The position numbers and the translations under genes were made by a program. From contig JAGRDY010000008.1 in the NCBI GenBank assembly GCA_020446815.1, positions 62,001-126,000 on the forward strand: a stretch of 64,000 nt of DNA, in the 5' to 3' direction. A model generated the notes under the pieces. The model ran no database searches. It saw only the letters and a list, made by a program, of their open reading frames with translations, and was not told the DNA's origin. This document shows, piece after piece, positions 17,186-23,950 of the stretch. The DNA comes from Paracoccaceae bacterium. Its GTDB lineage: Bacteria; Pseudomonadota; Alphaproteobacteria; Rhodobacterales; Rhodobacteraceae. Within the stretch, counting starts at the first letter, position 1. Each line of letters opens with the position of its first letter.

Positions 17186-18236
17186 AATCACGTTCGAGTT
17201 TCCCGACGACGACATCGGCCAGCGATTCCAGGGCGTCCGGGGTCAAGGCGGGCCAATCCACAACCGTCTTTGTCTGGCCCTCGACCCGGACGCGGTGTTT
17301 TTCATAGCGTGGATCATAGTGGCGCTGCATAAGCTCCTGAGCCAATGGAACGAACCGGCCGGTTGCCGCCATGGCCAGCCAACCGTCAATGACGCTGGCG
17401 GCATGAAAGGGGCGCAGTTTTTCTATCACACCAACGACGCGTGCCTGATCCATCGTCACATCACCGTAAGCGCGCACCAGATATTCGGCACGCGCCGTCA
17501 GCGGAGCAGTGATGCGGATACGCGGGGCAGCACGCATGGCCGCCCAAAGCTGCTTCGGGATCACAAGTTTGCCGATTTTGGAACTTTCCGCCTCGATCAA
17601 TACGGGGCGTTCGGGGTCCAGCCCGGACAATATCATCGCCAAACGCCCCTCAAAGGCCTTTTGGCTGGGTTGTCCGCCCGGCATGTTTCCAAACAGGGAT
17701 CCCCGGTGATTGGCCAGGCCTTCAAGATCGATCACCTGAATGCCCCGCACCGCCAACAGGGCCAGAATATCGGTCTTGGCCGTGCCGGTATTGCCATCCA
17801 GAACCACGACCGGCGCTGGCACCGGCCTGTCCTGAACCTCGGCGACCACCAGTTTGCGCCAGGCCTGATAGCCGCCGTCAATCAGCTCTACGCGCCATCC
17901 GACCTGCGCCAGAATAGCGGCGAACGAGCCCGAACGTTGCCCGCCGCGCCAGCAATAGATCAGCGGCCGCCATCCACCGGGTTTTTCGGCAAGCGGCCCT
18001 TCGAGATGCGCCGCGGCATTGCGCGCCACCAGCGCCGCGCCAAGTTTGCGCGCCAGAAATGGCGATCGTTGTTTATAGATCGTGCCGATCCTCGCCCGTT
18101 CGGCATCATCAAGAACCGGCAGGTTGACGGCGCCCGGCAGGTGATCTTCGGCATATTCCGATGGCGATCGCACGTCGATCACATCATCGATGTTCATTGC
18201 CGGTATCTGGCCAAGTGAGGAAAGGATCAACGCCAT
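17148..18236 (-). CDS. selU: tRNA 2-selenouridine synthase
   Basis: SelU (MnmH, YbbB) replaces sulfur by selenium in 2-thiouridine at the wobble position of Lys, Glu and Gln tRNAs, using selenophosphate from SelD. The 362-residue sequence has an N-terminal rhodanese domain with active-site Cys95 in YCWRGGQRS and a P-loop domain with GNTGTAKT at 148-155, the normal layout. It converges on selD with a 38-bp overlap. Upstream lies the histidine kinase gene on the same strand, 160 bp away. No selA, selB or selC gene is seen, and both formate dehydrogenases here use Cys, so selenium probably serves tRNA modification in this locus. Confidence 0.93.
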   Translation of the reverse strand: MALILSSLGQIPAMNIDDVIDVRSPSEYAEDHLPGAVNLPVLDDAERARIGTIYKQRSPFLARKLGAALVARNAAAHLEGPLAEKPGGWRPLIYCWRGGQRSGSFAAILAQVGWRVELIDGGYQAWRKLVVAEVQDRPVPAPVVVLDGNTGTAKTDILALLAVRGIQVIDLEGLANHRGSLFGNMPGGQPSQKAFEGRLAMILSGLDPERPVLIEAESSKIGKLVIPKQLWAAMRAAPRIRITAPLTARAEYLVRAYGDVTMDQARVVGVIEKLRPFHAASVIDGWLAMAATGRFVPLAQELMQRHYDPRYEKHRVRVEGQTKTVVDWPALTPDALESLADVVVGKLERDFSRSQSGKVYPS

Positions 18237-18396
18237 GGTCTGCTTCTAGCGCCAGGCGCGAAGCGCCGGAAGGGGGTGGGCGAAACTATCGGCTCGGCTC
18301 CAGACACGCTGGAATGTACCTCACGGCAATTCGGGTATATCCTGACCCGCCAAAAACCGGTCAGGCAGTCCGGCCGGGTCTTGGCGGCATCGTGCT

Positions 18397-20427
18397 TCAA
18401 AGAGACCCCTGATCGGGAACCTTCACCGCCACGGCTGGCACCCAGACATCGAACGTTGCGCCCTCCCCCGGTTCGCTGGAGACAAGAATTTCACCACCGC
18501 TGCGAGAGATCAGGTTCCGGCTGATTGACAGGCCAAGCCCGGTTCCCGCGCCATGCTTCATGGTAAAAAACGGATCGAAAATGCGCCTTTTCACATCCTC
18601 TTCCATACCGACTCCGGTATCCTGAACCCTGATCCGAACCATTGGCTTGCCACCGCGTTCCCTGATCCGACTGCCAATCGTCAAACGGCCACCTTGCGGC
18701 ATGGCTTGAATGGCATTGATCATGAGGTTCACCAGAACCTGTTGCAACTCGGTCTGGTTGATGCCGACGTTCGCCCCTGCGGCCAGATCCAGATCAACGG
18801 TGATTTTTGCCTTTGTCAGCAAATGCTGGACCAGTGGCAGGGTATCCCGGATGACCTCATCCGGGCTGTGGCCCATTCCACTCTGCGCAAACTCCTCGGG
18901 CCGGGCGAACTGCAACAATTTGCTCACCAGTATGTTTATCGCCTGGATCTGTTCGACGATCAGCGTGAATTCGGTTTTCAAAGTTTCGGCGCGCGGACCG
19001 AGATCATCATGGATCACGTCGATATTGCCCTGAATGACCGCCAGAGGGTTATTGATTTCATGCGCCACACCGGCGGTAATTTCGCCGATCGCGGCCAGTT
19101 TTTCCGAGACAATCAACTGGCGCGTTGTCATTTCAAGCTGGTGGTTGGCTTGCTCAAGCTCGCTGGTGCGATCAGCCACACGGCTTTCCAGCTCGTCCGC
19201 CCAGCCGCGTAACGATTGGTCGCGTTCCTGAAGCTCGTCCAGCAAATGATCCAGATGCCCCGCCACCCGGTCGATTTCGTCACCGTTGCCCTGCGCGCCG
19301 GTTCGCGCACCAAGATCGCCGGCCTGAACTTGCCGGATCGTCGCATTCATCTGTTCGAGCGGCCGGAAGATACCGCGCGCCCAGCGCAGGAGCATTGGGA
19401 TGCTGAGCAGAAGGATCGCCACAAAACCAAGCCCGATCTGGCGCAAGGTTCGCCAGCGGGCCTCGGCGAACGGGGCCTCGAGAAATCCGACGTAGAGCAT
19501 TCCGACACGCTGGCCAAAACTGTCAACGATGGGTTCATAGGCCGAGACGTACCAATCGTTCACAACGAATGCGCGGTCGAGCCAGACCCGTCCCTCATCC
19601 AGAACCCGTGATCGAACGGCAGCCGAGACACGGGTGCCAAGTGCGCGCACATCTTCGAAAAGCCGGACATTGGTCGATATCCGGACATCCTCGAGAAAAA
19701 GCGTGGCCGTGCCGATACTTCCTTCGGTCAGGCTCGCGGCAGGATACACCAGATCGTTGATCTGATCGATGAAGCCAAGATTGCGGTTCAAAAGCATCCC
19801 CCCGACAAGCACACCCCCAGGCGCCGGGGCGGCGGCATGCACCATCATGCCGCGCGTTTCCTGCCGGCGTTCGGTTGGAACCGCCTCAGATGTTGGAATC
19901 AACGGAATGCGCGCCCGTTCAACCAAGGCGGGGCCGAACCGTGCAAGATCTGCCGGGTCGAACAAATCTATGACCGCCCCCTGAGCGCCGGACAGGGCGG
20001 CCTCGACGACTGGCCATTCGCGATTGTTCTTGCTGCCGACAACCGGCGGCGAAGCGACGATTTCGCCATCATTCACGTCAAGGTAAAGGAAATCCAGCCC
20101 GAGCCCTTGCCGTGAAGCATTCAGCAAATCCTCCGTTGCAGACCGGTCGCCGCGCGCTATCGTGCGGGCCAGCAAGGCCGACTGGCCGAGGGCGGCGATG
20201 GCCGCGCCACGGTTTTCCAAAAGGCCGGCAAGATGCTGGTGCGCGATAGTCAATTCGCCATTGACCTTGGCGATCAGCACCTCGTCAAACCGCCGTGACC
20301 AGTTGGCCACCGTCAGACCCAGCAAGAGCGGCAGGATCAATAGCATCGGCAAGAGCGTAATCAGCAACAGCCGCGCGCGGACAGAGCGGTGGAACGCCAG
20401 TGGTGGGGTCGGCGCCGGTTCAGCCAT
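18397..20427 (-). CDS. Membrane sensor histidine kinase
   Basis: A 676-residue sensor. It has an N-terminal membrane segment (about 18-42), a large periplasmic cache-like sensing region (about 43-325), a second membrane segment (about 335-355), a HAMP linker, a coiled coil, a HisKA domain with the phosphoacceptor in GVAHEINNPL, and an ATPase domain with the N box (NLMINAIQAM), G1 (DTGVGM) and G2 (GTGLGLSI). The start overlaps the response regulator stop by 8 nt, so the two form an operon. They lie downstream of and in line with the membrane formate dehydrogenase genes, suggesting control of that system. The ligand is unknown; a small periplasmic carboxylate such as formate is a guess. Confidence 0.9.
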   Translation of the reverse strand: MAEPAPTPPLAFHRSVRARLLLITLLPMLLILPLLLGLTVANWSRRFDEVLIAKVNGELTIAHQHLAGLLENRGAAIAALGQSALLARTIARGDRSATEDLLNASRQGLGLDFLYLDVNDGEIVASPPVVGSKNNREWPVVEAALSGAQGAVIDLFDPADLARFGPALVERARIPLIPTSEAVPTERRQETRGMMVHAAAPAPGGVLVGGMLLNRNLGFIDQINDLVYPAASLTEGSIGTATLFLEDVRISTNVRLFEDVRALGTRVSAAVRSRVLDEGRVWLDRAFVVNDWYVSAYEPIVDSFGQRVGMLYVGFLEAPFAEARWRTLRQIGLGFVAILLLSIPMLLRWARGIFRPLEQMNATIRQVQAGDLGARTGAQGNGDEIDRVAGHLDHLLDELQERDQSLRGWADELESRVADRTSELEQANHQLEMTTRQLIVSEKLAAIGEITAGVAHEINNPLAVIQGNIDVIHDDLGPRAETLKTEFTLIVEQIQAINILVSKLLQFARPEEFAQSGMGHSPDEVIRDTLPLVQHLLTKAKITVDLDLAAGANVGINQTELQQVLVNLMINAIQAMPQGGRLTIGSRIRERGGKPMVRIRVQDTGVGMEEDVKRRIFDPFFTMKHGAGTGLGLSISRNLISRSGGEILVSSEPGEGATFDVWVPAVAVKVPDQGSL

Positions 20428-21811
20428 TCCACATGGCGCATTTGCGGTCTATCGTCTTGCGCGAAATCCCCAGACGGCGCGCCGCCTCGGCGCGGTTCCC
20501 GCCCGATGCTTCCAGTATCGCCAGGATATGACGCTTTTCCATTGCATGCAGAGACTCAATCGGCTCTTCCTCCAGACTTTCCCCGTCGTCGGCGAACTCC
20601 GGTGGAAATTCACCTAGGATGAGCGAGCGTTCGATGAGATTGCGCAATTCCCGTACATTTCCCGGCCATGTGTAACGCGCAAGCTTGAGGGTGACGGCAT
20701 CTGTCAGTGACAACCGCTTGACGCCCAGTTCCCGCGACAGGCCGTCCATGAAAAGCTCGGCCAGATCGGCTATGTCGCCCACCCTTTCGCGCAGGGCCGG
20801 CATGTGCAAACCCATGACATTGATCCGGTGATAGAGATCCTTGCGGAATCGACCCTCGGCCACCGCCTTTTCAAGATCTGCGTTGGTCGCGCAGATGACC
20901 CGCAGGTTCAGCGGCACTTCCCGGTCGGACCCGATCGGGCGAATGCGGTTGTCTTCGATCACCCGAAGCAATGCCGCCTGAACCGGCAATGGAAGCTCTG
21001 CCACTTCGTCCAGAAACAGCGTACCACCACTGGCCAACAGCAAAAGGCCGTCTTTGCGCCCTGCGCCCTGGTCGATATCGCCAAAAAGTTCCGATGCCAC
21101 GCCTTCGGCAGAAATGCCGGCGCAGTTGACCGGAACGAAGGGTTTGCCGGCGCGGTCGGACATGGCGTGCAATGTGCGCGCGGCGATTTCCTTTCCAGTA
21201 CCGCTTTCACCGGTCAGCAACACCGGTGTCGGCAAACGCGCCACCTTTTTCAACGCGCTCCTGACTGCCTCGATCCGTGGCGAACGCCCCAGCAACCTGC
21301 CCCGCGCGGTCTTGTTGTCAAGGCTCAGTTCATGTTTGAGCAAGGTGTTTTCGCGGCGCAGAAACCGATGATCGATCGAACGTCGGACCGCATTCAATAT
21401 CTGGTTTGACCGGAAAGGTTTCAGCACCAGATCCGTTGCACCGACCCGTAGCGCATGAATGGCTGTATCGAGGTCGGCATAGGCCGTCATCAAGATCGCT
21501 TCCGAAAAGAAACCGACCCGGCGTTGTTCGGCCAGCCAGTCGAGACCAGACTGGCCCGGCATGACATTATCAAGGATCACCAGATCGAAATGCTGGGCAT
21601 CCAGAAGCTTTGATGCCGCCGCGGTATCTGCCGCCTCCTCGATGCGCTTGCAACGCGGACCAAGCGTGCGCACCAGGAAATTGCGCATCCCCGGTTCATC
21701 GTCGACAACCAGAACAGAGACTTGACGCAATGCCGCGTCCTGTTGGGTATCCGCAGCATTTTCCGATGTGCGCGAGCGTCCGGTTACGGCGGTCATTGGC
21801 ATGTTCGGCAT
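20420..21811 (-). CDS. NtrC-family response regulator lacking the GAFTGA loop
   Basis: A 463-residue regulator: receiver domain (about 31-145) with phosphoacceptor Asp81, AAA+ domain (about 172-400) with Walker A GESGTGKE at 201-208 and Walker B GGTLFLDEV, and a Fis-type helix-turn-helix at the C-terminus (NRAEAARRLGISRKTI). The loop that normally reads GAFTGA and contacts sigma-54 is missing: ELFGDIDQGA runs directly into GRKDG, about 5 residues short. As in Rhodobacter capsulatus NtrC, it probably acts with a sigma-70-type polymerase. It lies between the histidine kinase and the formate dehydrogenase genes on one strand. Palindromic GGAC-N5-GTCC sites at the two promoter regions of the island are candidate targets. 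Confidence 0.92.
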   Translation of the reverse strand: MPNMPMTAVTGRSRTSENAADTQQDAALRQVSVLVVDDEPGMRNFLVRTLGPRCKRIEEAADTAAASKLLDAQHFDLVILDNVMPGQSGLDWLAEQRRVGFFSEAILMTAYADLDTAIHALRVGATDLVLKPFRSNQILNAVRRSIDHRFLRRENTLLKHELSLDNKTARGRLLGRSPRIEAVRSALKKVARLPTPVLLTGESGTGKEIAARTLHAMSDRAGKPFVPVNCAGISAEGVASELFGDIDQGAGRKDGLLLLASGGTLFLDEVAELPLPVQAALLRVIEDNRIRPIGSDREVPLNLRVICATNADLEKAVAEGRFRKDLYHRINVMGLHMPALRERVGDIADLAELFMDGLSRELGVKRLSLTDAVTLKLARYTWPGNVRELRNLIERSLILGEFPPEFADDGESLEEEPIESLHAMEKRHILAILEASGGNRAEAARRLGISRKTIDRKCAMWNG

Positions 21812-21823
21812 CCGCCTTTCGGA

Positions 21824-21949
21824 TCAATCCAGGCGGACGTCCGCACTGATGCTTGAGTCCCGCGTGGAAAACCCTGCCCGGGCGAGCGCCAGATCAGCAA
21901 CGACCGCGATAACCGCAATAGCCAGAAAAGCCAGAACCATGCTTTTCAA
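21824..21949 (-). CDS. Predicted 41-residue single-pass membrane protein
   Basis: This short frame follows fdhC by 58 nt on the same strand. From TTG 21949, with GGGGG 6 nt upstream, it codes for 41 residues; an in-frame ATG lies at 21940. Residues 5-22 are strongly hydrophobic (VLAFLAIAVIAVV), followed by a polar tail ending ADVRLD. It sits between fdhC and the response regulator and could be a small subunit or stabiliser of the membrane enzyme. I do not recognise the family, and a chance frame is possible. Confidence 0.45.
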   Translation of the reverse strand: MKSMVLAFLAIAVIAVVADLALARAGFSTRDSSISADVRLD

Positions 21950-22007
21950 ATTCGTCCCCCTTGCGCGTCCCGGCCCGGCCGCTGCCGCCTATGCCGGTTC
22001 GAGGCAC

Positions 22008-23219
22008 TCATTCGGCTGGCGTTCGGGTACTTGCCGGGTTCGCGTCTTCTTGCATCACCTCATCATACCACAGCCCATGGTGTTCCTTTGCCCATTGCAC
22101 GTCAACAGTGCCATTTCCCATGGCATCGAACGCCCCCTGCATTCCCACCGTGCCAAGGTAGATATGAGCAAGGATGATGGCCATGAAAAGAAAGGCGACG
22201 ATGCTGTGCCACGCCTGCGCCAGCTGCATTTCCTGATAGGGGCCAAGCGTGCCGGGCAATTCGCCGAACCCGAACATTTGCGGCAACCCAAGCGCATTCA
22301 ACTTGGTGAAGGTCGCGGCGAACATCGGTAATTCAAACGGAAACAGCAAAGACAGGCCGGTGGCGGAAATCGAGATGCCGAAGATCAGAACGGACCAGAA
22401 AATGATCTTTTGGCCGGCATTGAATTTTCTTGCCGGCGGATGGACACCCCTGACAAACAGCCCGCCCCCGAGAGCCAGCCATTTCAGATCGTGACGGTTG
22501 GGCAGGTTCTGGGCGATCCAGAGTATCGTCACCATGACAAGTCCCATCATGAACGCCCAGGCAACATTGTTGTGCAGCCATTTTCCGGCGATCGCGATGG
22601 GTGCAAACGCGTCCTTGCCTATCAGCGGAATGATTGCCACGCGTCCGAACAGCGTCAGCAGGCCCGTCACGCCCAGCAGGACGAATGAACCGGCCAGTAA
22701 CCAGTGGGCAAATCGCTCTACCGCACTGAAGCGCAGGATGGTCTGTCCTGCCGGTTGACCATCGAGTCGAATTTTGCCGCGCAAGGCGTAGAACAGGGCG
22801 AGAACCCCCAGCATCCCCAACAGCAGATAGCCACCCCAATGCGCCAGCGGACCCTTGCGGAACTTCAACCAGGCCATGCCGCTGTCTTGAATCACCACAT
22901 CTGTGGCCGGGCCGCGGGATGTTGCCGTGACCCTGGCCGATCCAAAGCGCAGCGCGCGCCACAATTCGGGGTCTGACGCCCCGCCGAGGGTACCCAGTTG
23001 TTGGCTGATATCCGCGGCGGCTGCATCCGAACCCGTTGCATTGCGACGAAAAGCATCATCGATTTTTTCGCCTCGCTGACGGGCGAGAATGTCCTCCAGC
23101 GTTTGCGCACCACCCGTCGCGGCGCGGCTGTCGGTTGGCGTTTGAGCCAGACCGCCGGCTGGTTGCATGACAACCGACATCAATGCCAATACGGCAACGG
23201 CTATCTTAAACAGGGTCAT
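22008..23219 (-). CDS. Formate dehydrogenase cytochrome b subunit (gamma)
   Basis: This is the membrane anchor that passes electrons from the periplasmic formate dehydrogenase to quinone through b-type hemes. ATG 23219 is chosen because it gives a proper signal peptide (MTLFKIAVAVLALMSVV...) followed by a periplasmic region of about 120 residues; longer frames overlap fdhB and read unnaturally. The core has the formate dehydrogenase gamma-subunit layout with four further membrane segments and conserved histidines: one in ERFAHWLLA, one in KWLHNNVAW and others near AQAWHSIVAF and LAHIYLG. It follows fdhB in the operon fdhA-fdhB-fdhC. The N-terminal periplasmic extension is typical of the alphaproteobacterial form. 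Confidence 0.9.
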   Translation of the reverse strand: MTLFKIAVAVLALMSVVMQPAGGLAQTPTDSRAATGGAQTLEDILARQRGEKIDDAFRRNATGSDAAAADISQQLGTLGGASDPELWRALRFGSARVTATSRGPATDVVIQDSGMAWLKFRKGPLAHWGGYLLLGMLGVLALFYALRGKIRLDGQPAGQTILRFSAVERFAHWLLAGSFVLLGVTGLLTLFGRVAIIPLIGKDAFAPIAIAGKWLHNNVAWAFMMGLVMVTILWIAQNLPNRHDLKWLALGGGLFVRGVHPPARKFNAGQKIIFWSVLIFGISISATGLSLLFPFELPMFAATFTKLNALGLPQMFGFGELPGTLGPYQEMQLAQAWHSIVAFLFMAIILAHIYLGTVGMQGAFDAMGNGTVDVQWAKEHHGLWYDEVMQEDANPASTRTPAE

Positions 23220-23341
23220 GCACCGATCCCGATCTGTCACTGACTGTCGTTCCTCTTCGCGCCACCTGTCGGCGCCCTGCCTGGTATTGACCAAACAGCG
23301 CCGCGCATTGCGCAGCACTGTTTTATTGCACCGTCCGGGCG

Positions 23342-23938
23342 TCAATTGCCGGCTTTTTCCTGATAGGCGGTCCCCCAACCCCAGGCGCCCGAGCCAAATC
23401 CACGGGCAACGACCCGTTCGCGGTAGATGGTCGCGACAACGTCGCCGTCACCGGCCAGCAAGGCCTTGGTCGAACACATTTCGGCACAGATCGGCAGTTT
23501 TCCTTCGGCGATACGGTTGCGTCCGTATTTCTGGAACTCGACAGTGGAATTGTCCTTTTCGGGGCCGCCTGCGCAGAAGGTGCATTTGTCCATCTTCCCA
23601 CGCGACCCGAAATTGCCTGCCTGCGGATATTGCGGTGCGCCAAACGGGCAGGCGTAGAAACAATACCCGCAACCGATGCACAGATCCTTCGAGTGCAGGA
23701 CGATTCCGTCGGCCGTCTGATAAAAGCAATCCACAGGGCAAACGGCCATGCAGGGCGCATCCGAACAATGCATGCAGGCAACCGAGATCGACCGTTCGCC
23801 GGGCGAGCCGTCATTGATGGTAACGACCCGGCGGCGGTTGATACCCCAAGGGATCTCGTGTTCGTTCTTGCAGGCGGTAACGCAGGCGTTGCATTCGATG
23901 CAGCGTTCAGCGTCGCAGAGGAATTTTACGCGTGCCAT
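23342..23938 (-). CDS. fdh3B: Formate dehydrogenase iron-sulfur subunit (beta, FDH3 type)
   Basis: A 198-residue ferredoxin-like subunit that relays electrons from the catalytic subunit to the cytochrome b. Cysteine groups for four [4Fe-4S] clusters are visible: CIECNACVTAC, CMHCSDAPCMAVC, CIGCGYCFYAC, and CTFC with a later CAEMC. There is no Tat signal, so it is probably exported with the catalytic subunit. The length matches the short FDH3-type beta subunit, which lacks the C-terminal membrane helix of the E. coli FdnH type. It starts 12 nt after the catalytic subunit stop. Confidence 0.93.
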   Translation of the reverse strand: MARVKFLCDAERCIECNACVTACKNEHEIPWGINRRRVVTINDGSPGERSISVACMHCSDAPCMAVCPVDCFYQTADGIVLHSKDLCIGCGYCFYACPFGAPQYPQAGNFGSRGKMDKCTFCAGGPEKDNSTVEFQKYGRNRIAEGKLPICAEMCSTKALLAGDGDVVATIYRERVVARGFGSGAWGWGTAYQEKAGN

Positions 23939-23950
23939 GTCTCGTGCTCC

